Positions 12,101 through 25,670 of a stretch of DNA of 64,000 bases are shown here, piece by piece; positions within the stretch are counted from its first letter, which is position 1, and every line of letters starts with the position of its first letter. The stretch is from Parus major (taxonomy: Eukaryota > Chordata > Aves > Passeriformes > Paridae): positions 10,950,070-11,014,069 of the forward strand of contig NC_031769.1 of the NCBI RefSeq assembly GCF_001522545.3. The letters are read 5' to 3'. Position numbers and translations under genes: made by a program. The notes beneath the pieces are model-generated. The model was not told where the DNA came from, did no database searches, and was given only the letters and a program-made list of their open reading frames with translations.

Positions 12101-14186
12101 GCCATTAGAGATAATCCACTAGAAATAAAAATGTTGCATGGCTCCTTCAGAAATTATATGGGCAATATAGAGAGCAGGACAATATATTCCTGCACATCCA
12201 AGATTAGCCTTCAAAAATCCCTGCCTAACAGTATGTTGCCAAGCTTTACTGCTGAAACCAGCAATTAGGATTTTTTCACTGACACTTTGGCTGATGAATA
12301 ATGCTGATGAATAGCAAAGTGGATAGTGTATATGTACAAAGTCTTTTGTCTCTACTGTGCTGATTTATATCAAGATCAAGACAGCTGTGATTTGTGATTA
12401 AAAATTCTCACCTTTCCTGCCCTTTTCTGCCCAAACCCGAGGCTGGCCATTGAGCCAGCCAGCAGCACAGGCTGTTTGGTTTGCCATGCCAGACCATCCC
12501 ACCACTAAACACTTGGGATAAGAAAAGAAATTGATCACAGAAATGACCCCATTTCCTTCCTTCTACTGTGCAAAGGGTTGTGTGCCTTCATCTTTAACCC
12601 CAAACCCCAAAAAGCAGATATTTAAGGAGGACAGTCTGTTACCCCAAGTGAAGTGAATGGAGAACCAAAGGAAGGTAAATTATATTTTATAAACAGATCA
12701 ACTCTGCTCACATCATGAAATTAGAGACAACACCCAATCATCACTTTTAACCTCCAGCCACCTCATGGGCATGATGCAGAGAGGAGACTGGATTCCTCCC
12801 TAGGAAACTGTTCATCTGCCAGTGATGAAAGTCTTCCCACATGTGAGACTGAGGTGGAATGATTGCCAACAGTATGTGAGGTTATATTTGAGAACAGATT
12901 CATTTGGATCTAGGAACAGGGGGCAGATTTTATTCTCCTTTTAAAGTTGAAAGCAATTAAATTATTAATATTTATTGGGTATTTAATGGCTATACACATT
13001 ACTGTACCTTGTAAATTCTTAAATATCAGTCTACAACCCAGACTCAGCATTACCGATTTTTCTTTTTTTTTTATTTTTATTTTGATTCTTTTGTACTTGA
13101 TCTCCTGTACCTTCTTCCTGTAAGAATAAACAGTCCCAGAATGACAATTATAAACTGATTCCTAGAAGGATTCCACTTTTCAGACAAAGAAACACACAAC
13201 CATGCCACAGCTGTAAGTTGTAATGTGGGCAGGAAAAGGGATTTTTTCATTTGAGGTTTGAAAGTAGAATGAATCTTGATTTGAAATAATGTGCCTACAA
13301 TGCTAAGCATACCATTATGTACTTTAATATCCTGCATATTCATCTGAAAGAAAAATAACCTCACACATTGCAGAGATTATGGACCATCAGACATCTCAGG
13401 TCAGTTTTTCAGCTCCCCTGTGCATGTATAGCATGCAACTTCCACATTCTATCAATACTTGTCAAAAATCTCAGTGAATTATGTGAGTTAATAGTTAACC
13501 AGTCTACAATTGCTATTAATTTTCATAACCCAGGAACAAGTTAGATTTACATCTGTGTCTCTACCTGGCTTAAAGGTTTTTCCCCGTGTGGTCTGATTCC
13601 TAGCTACATTTTATATGTAGATTCAACAATGAATTTAATTATAGTAAGCTCATTAGGAATGGAGCCATTGCTTATCTTAAGTTTTGTAACATAGTGTCTA
13701 TTTACAGCACTATATAAGCAGTACTTAATAATTAATTCTCTGTACTCTGTTATATTAATGTGAAAGCATAAAAGGATTATCAGAGGTAGGGAGGGCTTTA
13801 TATTTCCGTGAAGAATACAGAGATGAGTCTCTTTGAAAATGAGAATGGAAAATTAAAGCCTGATGAAATGTGACCTTTTTGTGTTTCTTTCCAACAGCTT
13901 AGAGCTGGATATTTTATTATAGAAGCAGTTTTTTAGTTCTTTATCAAGTTTAACTTCTCTTGCAATAGTGGCTGCTGATGATGGAAGAATAAGCAAATTG
14001 TTCCAGAAATACTTATTAAAAGATTGTGTATCTCTAATATTTTATTACTGTACACTTGATCAAACATGTAAATGGCCAAAAATAAGACAAACAGGAATAG
14101 CTTGTGTGGTTATATAGACTGAGGAGAAAACAGACTGAAAAAGTAGAGAATTGCTGCTGCAGCTTGTGAAGAGCAGAGAAAACAGA
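9151..14186. other. Unique AT-rich non-coding DNA
   Basis: No gene is recognised. T runs of 11 or more bases occur near 10007-10017, and T or A runs near 10081-10090 and 10885-10894. A plus-strand frame of 86 codons at 11020-11280 looks protein-like at first sight, but it matches no family I can name and is within chance expectation. A slightly GC-richer patch lies at 12420-12500. Confidence 0.5.
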
Positions 14187-14280
14187 TTCCTTCCTTCCTT
14201 CCTTCCCTTCCTTCCGCCCCTTCCTTCCTTCCTCACTTCCTTCCTCACTTCCTTCCCTTCCTTCCCTTCCGCCACTTCCT
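14187..14280. repeat. Polypyrimidine (TTCC)n microsatellite
   Basis: About 94 bases of TTCC and TTCCC units are interrupted by GCC and CTCAC variants, so one strand is almost pure pyrimidine. The short Lys/Glu/Gly-rich or Phe/Leu/Pro-rich frames that cross it are artefacts of the repeat. Confidence 0.95.
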
Positions 14281-16008
14281 CTTTTTTATTGTCTTTTCTA
14301 TCAAAATTTATTCAATGGCAAATGGTACCTCCAAAAATAGAAAATCTTCAAAGCTTTCAGAATATCGTATGAGAGGTCAGTGTTAAATTTACACCTTGAT
14401 CAGTGATGTAGCAAGAGGAGAAATATTTTTAGGTTAGAAATTGGTTAAAAAAAAACCCAAATAAACAAAAAAGTCACAAATGACATATTCATGAGCATGA
14501 AATGATGCAATGTGTTCAGGTCAGAAGAAATGTGCATCACTGTACATTTCCAGCATGAAGCTGACATTTCTGTCATGCTGCAAAGAAATTTAAAGTGACA
14601 TTCCTTTATTTTCCACAGAGACAGCTGCTATAGTTCCCAGCTGAAAATTGGCCTCAGCTGGCATATAATAAATGGGAAAACATGTAGATAATAGTCATGA
14701 ACTAGTGAGCACTGCTGGCTGACCAGTTATCAAATTTCTGATAAGCTGTAGTTTCAGCTGTACCTCAAAATGACACACATGCTCTTTTCCCTTTTTGTCT
14801 TTTATCATTTTCACTTGTAATAAAATTATGATTTAGTGCATATTAAGACCTAAATGTCCACCATTATACTTTTGGTGTAAGAAGGATTATGGATATTCTC
14901 TTAAAAGAAAAAATAACATTCCTTGAAGATTTTTTTTTTTTCTAGTAAGTATCTAAGATTGTCAAAATGTAAGTTCCTTCACAAAAACCAGCTGCAAATA
15001 CAGATATCTGCTCTTATCGAGCTCTGTCCTGTGAACAAAACCCGTCAGGAATTTTGCAGCGTATTTCTATGTGGAGAACGATGCTTTGTCAAAACTGAAG
15101 CATTGCATGGAAATAGATTCATTTTGATGGAAATAGAATGATTTTCATGCACTTTCACCAGTGCAGAGTTTGGCTGGGAGTTCAGATTTCAAAGAAACAT
15201 AGTTTCAGGCCACTTCTGCCCTGTAGATCAGATATGCAAACCTTCCTACTGCCTGCAGCTGAGCCCCATCATTCACCATCACCTGCAACTCCTGGGGATG
15301 CTGCTCATGTGTGGCAGGGAATTGCCCAAGGGACCAGCAAGATGTTGAATTTCATTTCCATGCAACCAAGCTGAAATATTTGTTTTCCTGAAATTTTTTT
15401 TTTTAAATTTCCTTTACATGTAAAGTGTAGAAAGAACTTATTTTCTTTCTGAAGAGAAGGAAATATGTTAATTTTTCCTACTGTACAAAATCATATTCAC
15501 TTACTAGTTCTAATGCCAAAGCCAAGAAGTAGATGATGGTTGAATGAATAAAGCAGAAATTATTCAGCAGCAAATATTGATTTCACTGACAGAAATATAA
15601 GAATCTCTGTTTTAAGAAATTATTTCAGCAGTGATTAAGTGGATATACTACCTGGATATGTGATATTTGACTTCAGGGTGACAATATCTTTCTTGGGCTG
15701 AACCTGTCTTTTCCCACGTTGGATTTGAGCTTCTCTCCTTCACAGCCTCCTGCATCTCTAGCTCATTGTGCTTGTCTCCCTCTAGGCTCCACAGATTGTC
15801 TCCTGCTCACTCCTTCCATTCTTATACTCACACTGAGCCACATCTCACAGGAAAGTCTCAGTCTTTTCCTTGATCCTGACTCTTTTGCTGGAATTCTGTC
15901 AGCTGTGATAATTCTTCCTCTGCATCTTTAGTCAGGACTTAATTTGGATTTTCTTTCTATAGGCAACCACTACTAAAAATAGCATACAAAAATAGGAAAA
16001 TTAATCAG
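14281..16008. other. Unique non-coding DNA
   Basis: No gene or repeat family is recognised. A short A/C-only run lies at about 14446-14473. Short open frames at 14923-15374 and 15719-15931 show no recognisable domains. Confidence 0.5.
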
Positions 16009-16054
16009 TGGGTGTATGTGTGTACATATATATTTTTGTGTGTGCATGCATGTA
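16009..16054. repeat. TG/TA-rich alternating purine-pyrimidine tract
   Basis: Alternating TG, TA and CATG steps run for about 45 bases, broken by a T5 run. It is a degenerate (TG)n microsatellite. Confidence 0.65.
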
Positions 16055-16837
16055 ATTTTAATGTAAAAAATAGATTAAAAATATTACCCTTTGACAGTTG
16101 ACTTCCTCTTCCACCCGCAGGCACTCTTGTGTTTTAGTGGAGATGACTGGGAGAAAGGTTACCATGCAGCATCCAGCACTCATGTTCACATGCCCAAATT
16201 CGATGTAAGCCCTTGAGTCTAGTGTTTCATACCAACTTTTGTTTTCAGAAGTCTTGTCTAAGCCATTAGGAAACACTGTGCAGAAGTTGTATTTATTACT
16301 TTTGCCACAAGGAAAAACAACTGCTCAACTATCTATAGAAATTTATCAGGAAATTTATAGAAAGAGGGGATTAATGCAAATCAAATCTCTAAAACATGTA
16401 TTCATATAATGTCTAATGAATTTGAGAATGAAAATAGAATTTAGGTGCAGTTTTTATTAATTGATCAGATGAGTTTTCTGGAATTTTTCAGCTAAATGAA
16501 AAAAGAGATAAGGAAATAAATAATACTCAGCAGAAAAACAAAGGAATGGTGAACTTAAAGGAACCAATTTTATTATTTTAATATATTAGTTTCTTTTTAC
16601 CAGTGGTTTTATTGTGACTCTTGTCCACTGAAGATGCTCAAGGATATTTTTACCAAACTGGAAATAAAACCATCATCATTTTTATGCAGTGTGTATTTTC
16701 AATGTGAACTTCTCTGGTCCATTCTTTTTTTTCTCTCTTTTTTACTCTCTTTTTCTCTTCTCATCAAACCCTATGTGGAATACCCACAAGAATGGCAATC
16801 AGAATTGATGGGTTTAAGTAAGGACTTTTCTCTGCAG
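16055..16837. other. Unique AT-rich non-coding DNA
   Basis: Nothing is recognised. A pyrimidine-rich stretch lies near 16725-16765. Confidence 0.45.
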
Positions 16838-16917
16838 AGCAGCCCTGCTGTGGAATGGCAGAGCAGATTGGCAGAGCTCTGCTCCCCAATGGTCACATCA
16901 GAGAGAGGAAAGTACAG
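16838..16917 (+). other. Weak candidate exon
   Basis: An acceptor-like 'acttttctctgcag' ends at 16837 and a donor-like CAG|GTAGAG lies at 16917/16918, enclosing 80 GC-richer bases. All three forward frames are open in this short stretch, so the reading frame says nothing. If it followed directly on the candidate exon at 2458-2658 in that exon's open frame, the junction codon would be TGA, so the two are unlikely to be adjacent coding exons. It may be a non-coding exon or chance. Confidence 0.15.
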
Positions 16918-19900
16918 GTAGAGACCACACTCCCAGTGGTGGCTTCAGGGAGGCTTCAGCTGGAGATGGAAGGTCCAAAGAGCCGAGTGCTGCAAGGAAG
17001 AAGCTCGATTTTGAGCCTGTTGACAGGTTTGAAATCAATGTTTCCCCTGCACTTCAATGGGATACAGCAGAGAATAGTACAAACGTTCAAAAATGATGTT
17101 GATTTCCAGCTCTTAGGTATATAAAATATTGGTGATACCACTTCAGTTCACCCCAATATGTGTAGAGTTATTATATTCACCCTAGGCTTTTACTGAAAAG
17201 TTTAACCTGTATTATTGATAAATAAATAGGTTCTGAGTTTAAAGGGAAATGGATGGCTCAGATTAGATTAATAGCAAGATGATTTTGCCAAGACTAAGTG
17301 TTTTTGACTGTGGAGAGGTCAAACTCAAAATTTAGGAAGCCTCCACAGAGAGAAAAATGTCTATCCTTAAATACTGTTTCTGAGGATTTTTGTTGCAATA
17401 CAAGTATCCACATGGTAGAAACTGCACATTCGTTTCCTGAGGAATTCATGGTGTGATAAAGAAAATGAGAGCCTCTGAGGGAATAATTGCTTCACCATGG
17501 GAAACTCATGCAACTTAACTTGAACTTTAAATCGATCTGCTTTCATATTTGTTACTGCTGGCACACAGCATTATGAGGAGGAAATTGTGCAGCCATAAAA
17601 TGGATGTTTTTTATATTATGCAGCATGGTAATGCTGTGACTATTTCTATAAATGTGTGTTTGTTGGGTGGGAGTATTTTGCCGTCTCAGTTCTAAACAAA
17701 TTTACATAAAACCCCAAAATATAGAGTTAGGTGTTTTTAATTATGAACAGCAACAATTGTTCTGAGCTCAGGGAAAAGACTTAAGTAGTGAATCTCTCCC
17801 TATTTTTAAAAAGTTTCCATTATTTTCATTTGTTTCCTGGGCTGCAGAACTGTGATCATTACCATATTTCGATAGATGCCCCTGTGTGCTCGTGCTATGA
17901 CTGGGCAGAGGGCTTACAGGATTACATGCTTGATTTGCCCTGAAAGCCTCTCTTTCCAGTAAATATTGTGGCAATTTGAAGGGATTATTTTCTTATGTCC
18001 CTTTCAATTTTTCCAGCCATTTTTGATTTGATAGCAGCAGCTGGTAGTCACTTAAGGGTGACAACAGCACTCTCATCATCTCCTTGTAAGGTGGACACAC
18101 ACTGTGCTCCCCACACCACGGGCAGGGTTCTCAGGGAGCCAAGGGACACAGCAGATATGGGGGGAAGGAGGTTAAGTCTCATCTCAGAGACTGTAAGCAT
18201 ATTCTTTCTCTTTAAAAAAATATGCTAGTCTATTATAGCTACTCTATGCCATAATTTCCAACTATTAATTAAAATTTTTAGGTATTAACAATATGTTTAA
18301 AAAGCCCAGTTAATTCAGCTAGAAGAAATTTTCATATTGAAGTCATTTTACAGCCACAATTATCCAGGGAGGGTGGAATATTTTCTGTCTTTTGATCTAT
18401 GTTTTCATCTAATTGTGCTGCCTTTGTCTTTTTTTGACAGAGGCTTCCATAATTGATTCCCTGTCCTTAAAAACTGAAATACACACGTTCTCCTGGTCTT
18501 ATAGAACAAAACTGAAAAGAAGAATGAATCATGTGATGCAAAGGGAGTAAAACTACTGACATATTGCCTGAAATCATTTTATGATATGTATAAAACTGAT
18601 ATTTAGTAATGTTGTTTCCACTACAACTGTGCTTCATCAGGACATTTAGCTTAGCTGGAAGATTGGGGAATTGATCCTTATTGTTCACTTTGTTCAAAGG
18701 ATTTATGTTTGGATGATGAAAAAGCAAAGAATTGTATCCTCTATTGTAGATTAAGAAGACAGGTGAAGTAAAATGTCCAGTGTCACATCATAAATCTGTA
18801 AAGGAGTTTGGAATTTAATGATTTTTTCTTAATTTCAGTACTGGAATTAAATTACATTTAATTGTTCTCCTTGTATCTGTATCACTGAGTTTGAATGTAA
18901 ACTGATTTCTCAGGCCTTTTTAATGCTCTTTAAGCTCTTAAATTACTCATAATTTTTATCCTAGAAAAGCAACTTACTGTGAATAATTCCATATTTTGGG
19001 AATTTTTATATGTAAAATACGCATAGCCAAAATAACAACACAATGACACACTACTAGTTTTGACTCATCACCAAGGGAGTTTTTATCCAAAAATGCTTGG
19101 GCATCTCACATATATAAATGAACTTTTTCCCACTACACCTGGGAACTATTTTGGTCTCCTTTTTTATAAATGGGAAGCTCATAAATATTGTTGTAGGAAG
19201 AACCATCAAATGGTTCATTTTTTATCATTTGCTGGACTTACAGAATCACTGAGTAGCTCCATGAAATGCACAAACAAGAGATCTTAGATGCTGAGTAATC
19301 CTTTGAAAAGGCATTTTTTACTGAACAGATATATAAAAAAAATGCAAATGAAAATATCTAGGATAAAGTAAAGGCAAGTTTGAGTTTAGACCCAGCAAAA
19401 CTGTAGGTCTGAGCATCCAGGTACAAATACCAGTTGTACTATTTTAATCTGCCCAAGTACACTGTAGAAAATAAAAAAAAACCAAAATTGGTGTCAAAAA
19501 ATGGCAGCGTTCTTCTGACAGGTCTTTCTTTTTATTGGGAGCTCTGTGTTCAGAGGCAATCTCAGACTTTGATAGAATTGGAAACAAAAAATGTGTTATT
19601 CAAATGTTTGCGTTTGGTGGGGTTTTATAATTTTCAAACATAAGGTGAACAGTGAAAATACTTAGATTTTCCCACTTTAACCAATGGTGCGACTCATGGG
19701 TCACCCACAAATCTCTTGCTAACAGATTTTATCTCTTCACAGAAAAGGAAGAAAATGAAGAAAATTCATCCAATGTTGATTTGGGAAGTTATTTCAGAAT
19801 CTTAAATAAAAGGGAATAAATATTGGGGAAAAATAACAGGCTGTCAGGCTGGATAGACCCTACACAGCTTACACAGCAGGAACAATGAAATAGACTTATT

Positions 19901-20691
19901 ACATTTTTATGCTTTTCTTGATTTTTGTGTTCTTGGGAGAAGTAGAAACAGAATTATAAGAATATAGTGAGAAAAATCTGCTTGTATCAGCCAGAAAGAT
20001 TGTAATATTAGATTTGGTTTTAGCTTTTTCTTATTCTTCTTACTATTAACTTAGATCACATATTGTCGATTTAATACTGTTAGTAGTTTCAGATAAAAAA
20101 CAGATCAAATTTACATGTATTTTAAAATGAGTTGGAATTTGGAATTTATCTTTTTAGGGTTTGCTTGTCCCAATTACCATTTCCTCACATGACCTGCAAT
20201 GTGGCACTTTTCTGTCAAGCCAGTCTGGGTCTGCCATCATATCAGGTGTAGAAGCACAAGACAGGAGGAGATGTCTGCATTTCACACCCTATACAACTTG
20301 CATTTTCTAATCCCTTCAGTGTAAGTAAATAATGTTAAAATGCCACAGGGATGGTATTTACTGTTTATTTTGTGAGTTGAAATGCCTTTCAGATGTGTGA
20401 ATAAAGTTAGAAAACTTCAACTCAAGTTATTACAAAATAATATTCTGTCTTTATACTATATTAGAAGTGTTTCACAGTCTTGCTAATATTTAATTAATTC
20501 AGTGAAAAGTAGGGCAGGAGAGAATCATAACTGCATTTTGCTGTTCTTCCCTTCTGCAATCAGTCATTATCAGGGAAACCCATGTGGTTATGGAGAAAAT
20601 CACAAATAACGCTCATCTTTAACAGTAAGGGACCATTACTTTCCCTGATAATTGGTAAAACCTGCTGAAGTGGATAAATTGTTTAAAATAA
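16918..20691. other. Unique AT-rich non-coding DNA
   Basis: No gene, RNA or transposon family is recognised. A modestly GC-richer patch lies at 18040-18180. Short open frames here are unremarkable. Confidence 0.5.
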
Positions 20692-20723
20692 TTTAAATGA
20701 ATCATTAATTGATTCATTTTAAA
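20692..20723. repeat. Small perfect-arm inverted repeat
   Basis: Arms 20692-20704 and 20710-20723 are reverse complements apart from one extra A in the right arm, around a 5-base TTAAT centre. The inner 10 bases of each arm (AAATGAATCA / TGATTCATTT) pair perfectly. It could be a dyad binding site or simply chance in AT-rich DNA. Confidence 0.7.
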
Positions 20724-20799
20724 CCCTAATCCTAAATCTTCAATGCAAAGGAAATCCCTCTAGGGATACATTCTGAAGAACTTAAGTACTTTCAAAAGT

Positions 20800-21260
20800 C
20801 ACTTTGGCCACACTCATGGTTTCTCTGTCTTAGACATGTGCAAAGCTGGCAGATGTGTGGCTTTTGCTGGGAAAAGGCTGACTTTGCTGTGATGGGGCAG
20901 CTGGGGAGTGAGAATTCCAGAAAGAGCAGGGGAAAAGCGTAAGAAATTGGAAAGAAGAGCATAGTTTGAGATCTGTCAGGACTCAGAGAGGCCCAAACAT
21001 CCCATAAGCCTGAACACAAGTCCCTTCACACAGACCTTGTTTTCCCTTCCTTTTACATCCAGGCTCCTGGAATCACTTGTCCTGAAACCCCTCTGTCATT
21101 CCAACCCTATGTCCCAGATCTTTTTTAGTTTCCTAAAGCCATTCTGACCCCCAGAAGCTCTGCTATCCTGTCCTTTACAGCAATAAACTCTGCTGCTGTC
21201 ACAGCACTGAACAGAGCTCAGAATCCTTGGGCCAGCTAAGGGGTCCTCAGAATTACTTCA
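20800..21260 (+). other. GC-richer segment with poly(A) signal, possibly LTR-derived
   Basis: The segment is richer in G and C than its surroundings and has a pyrimidine-rich middle (21030-21180). It contains CAATAAAC with a canonical AATAAA at 21182-21187, followed by a CTG/CAG-rich stretch. This layout resembles the R region of an avian retroviral LTR, or the 3' end of some other transcript. No terminal TG...CA boundaries or target-site duplication could be fixed, so the origin is unresolved. Confidence 0.2.
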
Positions 21261-23854
21261 AAACTGAGACAACAGCAAAAAAATGGTTTTCTGAGAATTT
21301 AAGTGGTCCTAAAATGAAAAAAGTAATATTTCCCCACATTCATATGAAATTCCACATAATTTGATTTGACCTAAAACTTTTCTTCTGAAACATCTGTTAA
21401 AATAGATTTGTTTAACCCCAGAATATGATTAGAAAAGTTTCAGTCTCTGTTATGAAGAGATTAGAAAAAATCTTTAATCTGACAGATTTTCATTTTAATC
21501 TCAAATAAGAGGAAAAAGGAGTAGCTGTCAGTTCATTGCACTTTTTCTGTTCTTTAGAAAGGAATTTTCTACTGTGATTCAAAAGTCAAATATTTATACC
21601 ATTCATCAAGCAATTTGTTTCCAAAAGTACTTTTCCTTTATATGTCCTCTTTACCTCTTATTCTCCCATTGTAACTGAAATTCTTTCCCTTTGGTCATCC
21701 AAGCTGGCAACAATTATTTGCAAATTCTAGCTCTGCTTTTTCACATCCAGTCACTTGCTAAATCCATCAGTTTTTGAAAGATTATATTTCCTGCTCACCC
21801 ATCATTCCAGCTCTGTTTTACCAACTATGAAACATGGATTTGTCACCTATCTGAACACTTTATCTCATACTTCTGGCATTTGTTCTATACATGGACACCT
21901 TCACATGAGTCACAGCTATACAATATGCTTTTGAAACCTGTTTTATTTGTTTTTCTTCTACAAAACTCTAAAAATATAGAAGACAATATTTTATCCAAGA
22001 ACATTTAGAATAATATTTACAATGTACCTCCTTAAACATGTTTCTGAAGTTTCCTACTTACAATAAAGGTACCCTTTCACACCTACTATAAACACAATAG
22101 GTATTGCACCTATATTACACCTAATATCACTCCTGATTTCTCAGATTTCATGTGTTCTGTTCCTGAAAAGCCTCTTCTGCCTTGACTCATACTTCATATA
22201 CTGATATAGTCTCTGGGAAAGCCAAGAGTAAATAGCATCTGACTTAAAGAGCATGAATAACAGCTAAAAACCCTCTTCAAATCCATATGTCTTTATACAT
22301 AACAAGGTTGATTTCTCTTTGGATTAATCTATAAAACCCATATTTAGTATTCCTATTAAAAATTTCATGTGTAAATTAACTTAAACTAGTTACTTTGACC
22401 ATTCCCTTACCTTGTCTGTAAGATTTATCATCAGAAATTCAAAATCTCATTGTGTAGAAATGTAGTCCATCTTGCAAAGTTGACTGTGTAAAATGTTTAA
22501 AGGATGTGGTTCTTGAGCATAGTGACAAATTGGGAAAGCTTCAGAATAAAGACAGCTCAAAATGGCTCCATGCCATGTGAATCTAAGTACCTAAAATACA
22601 CCTGGTGTTTTTCTCCAAACATGAACCAGCTGAAATCATCCTAATATCCTGTTAGCCTGTAGGAAAACCATTTATTTACTGGGCTTTTCAGATATGAACC
22701 TGAGGGGTTTATAGATATTTTTATGTGATATGTGCTTACTGCCCTACATGAAGGAATTGGTTACAGAAAGACCTCACTGCCCCAGTTGAACCTCATACTT
22801 TTTAGTGTTTTGACAGCTTTGAAGGCCAGAGAGGAAAGACACAAAGTGAAAGAGCAAGTTTTCATCCCCTTCTTTCAAGCATGACACAATAATGATTTTG
22901 ACACCTAGAAATTTGAAGAGGGTTTTTTAACCAGCTATCCCCTGGATCTAGTGAGGATTTCAATTCCATCTAAAATAGAATTACTGATTAAATATGCAAA
23001 GCACCTAAGAAATTGTGTTTCAGAGAGCACCAAGGTGTTGATTATGGGATCTAGCAGGGCTTTAATCAACAATGCCATTTGGCATGGTACTGCACTCTTT
23101 TTGCTATGCCCTGTTGATATGGTTGTAGTGCTCATGGGCTGCTCACACCACACTGAGGTTTGCAGGCATATCTGACTGACACAGAGGTGTGTTGAAGACA
23201 TCTGCTCCATTATCCAGAGTAGCAGTGAATTAGGATGCAAACTCTCATTAAATTTTCATCTGTACTTGTAAAATAAAGACTTTCATTTTGATATTTAACT
23301 TTATTGTATGTTAGCTGTCAAAATTTTAGTAAAAAACACTATAATTTTGTCTTCATTTTATGACATGTGATTTCACAGACTGAGGCAGATTAACAAAAGT
23401 TTTGACATTTGATTTTACCTTTGAAGTAATCATCATCTGAAAAGTTGTTTGTGGTACCTTGTGTGCTACAGGGTCTTGTCTGCAGAAATCAACAGTAACA
23501 ACTCCAGCAGTCTAGAGCTATAATTATTTTCATTTCTTCACTTGAATGTGTTTTTCTTGTGTTTACTTTCATACCTGTATTGATTTTTATCAATAAAGCA
23601 TTCCTTTATTTTGCTTACTCCACATCATGTATTAGAAACTGAAAGCAAAAACACTGGTAAGTTTCCATTTCCATTTAGCATGTTTAGCTCTTGTTCCCAG
23701 CAGGTAAGAAAGAAAAAACAGGGCTTTGACCTTGTTGAATTAATGATTTTTCTCTATTTTGAAACACTATAATTGTTCTAACATAAATTTTTCTTTTATT
23801 TTCATTTTTATCCCATATAATTGATTTTTAAAATAGTTTGTAATGTTTTTTATA
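21261..23854. other. Unique AT-rich non-coding DNA
   Basis: No gene or repeat family is recognised. The 101-codon minus-strand frame at 22935-23240 and the plus-strand frame overlapping it are unremarkable. Confidence 0.5.
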
Positions 23855-23874
23855 TTTGTTTGTTTGTTTGTTTG
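23855..23874. repeat. (TTTG)5 microsatellite
   Basis: Five perfect TTTG units. Confidence 0.9.
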
Positions 23875-25429
23875 ATCTTAACAATATGAGTTTTATTCCA
23901 GCAGTTTCTCACTTGTTATTTACAAGGGAGCTTAAAGAACATACAGTTCTTTCTTATTGCATTATAAATTATTACCTACTTGCTCACCAGAAACCAGCAG
24001 GAATTGCCCAGAGATCTGAAGCAAAGCAGTCTCTTCATGGAGTTCTGTTCAGAACATCAGTTACTGCACCCCAAAGGCTGTATCAATTTCCCCTCTTCCT
24101 CCTTTGGTGAAAAATACTGATACTTTATTTAGCTCGTGACTTTGAGCTTGGCTGTTCTCACTGGCTCTGCCTGCAGAAGAAAGGCTGCACTCTCTGGAGT
24201 GAACATGAGGACAAAGGAGGATCATTTGTAGAATTTTCAAGCAAGGGCAAAAGGAAATGCAAAAAGGGAAGGCCATAGCTGGTATGTCCCAGTGGTGCTT
24301 CTAACAGTGTGTGTGCTTTTCTTTTATTTAATAATTCAAAGGAACAAAACTAAAAATCAGAAAACTTAAGTCCAGTGCTGAAATATCAAGAGAAATAAAA
24401 AAGAACAGCCTTGTCTAATTCTTGCACAAGAACAGGCAGGGAAGCAAGCAAGCTGCTTTCCCCAAGAACAGGTCTGCCCTGCACACACAGAATTGCCAAG
24501 TCCCATCTCCTTCACAAGTGCTGAGGAAAGCTGCTGCAATGCCAGAACAAGCTGTGGTGGCTTTAGCACTGGCTAAAATCACCAGTACACTTACTCATTT
24601 TTTGCTGTGAGATATGGATTAGGAGAAGGGAAAAACAGGCTCAAAACATAAAAGGTATAAAGAAACATAATTAAAAGGACTATAGGAATAAGAAGCACCA
24701 GAATAAAACCTCCAGAACACCTTTCCTCTCCCTGCCCAACTTCTTTCCTTTCCCATCTGATAATGTAGAGATAAAACCTGGGATTTTAAATCAGTTCCAA
24801 CTATAAAATAGTCTTTCATCAGTTCTTGTAGGGAGAGGAGTTTTCTCTTGCCATGGAGACTTCTCCACATGAAACAGTTTTCTTGTGTCTTTTCATTTCC
24901 ACAAATAGCAGAACAGGGAAAAATTCTGCATCATGAAATTCCTCCCATTTTCACAGCTCTCCTATGGGTATGTCCATGGGTCATGAACTCAAGGGGTATT
25001 ATTTTAAAGTTGAGTTGTTCAAAGGCAAAGGTTCTCTTCATCTGTCTCTGTGATCATGTCTGAGAACAGAGGTTTTCTTCTTCTCTCCCTGGGGGCAAAG
25101 GGTCTTCATCAACTCTCATTTCTCTCTCTGTTCAAGCTTCTCATGGCATCACAACAACTCCAACATCTGCTTGGCAGTGTGTACCTCTGCTCATGTCTAC
25201 AGTTTGAATACTTCATCCCCCCATACTCTCTCATGAATTAAAGGAGATATTTCAGTATATCATTGTCCATCTCCATGGTACTACCAAAAGAGCTTTCAGC
25301 CCCATTAAGGCATCTCCTCATTCTCCTTCCATCTAGAACTTGTCTCCTTCTTTACTTGGTGTTTTCATGTTGTCTGTGTTCATGTTCTACATGCCATCAC
25401 TCCTTTTCTCTCAGGGGAGAATTGAGGTC
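23875..25429. other. Non-coding DNA, origin unresolved
   Basis: No gene is recognised. From about 24840 the sequence becomes pyrimidine-rich on the plus strand with many CTC/TTC runs. It has the feel of degraded LTR-retroelement sequence leading into the GC-rich block at 25.4 kb, but no boundary, primer-binding site or polypurine tract can be shown. Confidence 0.3.
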
Positions 25430-25670
25430 TGCAGGTCTCATCTGTGCACTGAAAAGGTTAATATCTCACCCAGGCCTGCAGATGGTTGTAGGCAGTGGCT
25501 GCAGCAGTCACAGTGATGGATTTCAGGCTGTGCTGGGCCCCTCCCTCTGCCCAGCAGCCCTGGGAAGGGGCTCAGCCTGGGGCCCAGCGGATCCTGTGTC
25601 AGCACGGCTGGGGGAGCTCAGTGTTGGTGAGATGTCAGCAGCCCTGGCCTGGCCCAACCTGGGGCTGGGG

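Noticed and set aside
14060..14372. Lys/Glu/Gly repeat protein and Phe/Pro/Ser repeat protein on opposite strands
   Set aside because: Both are translations of the (TTCC)n microsatellite.
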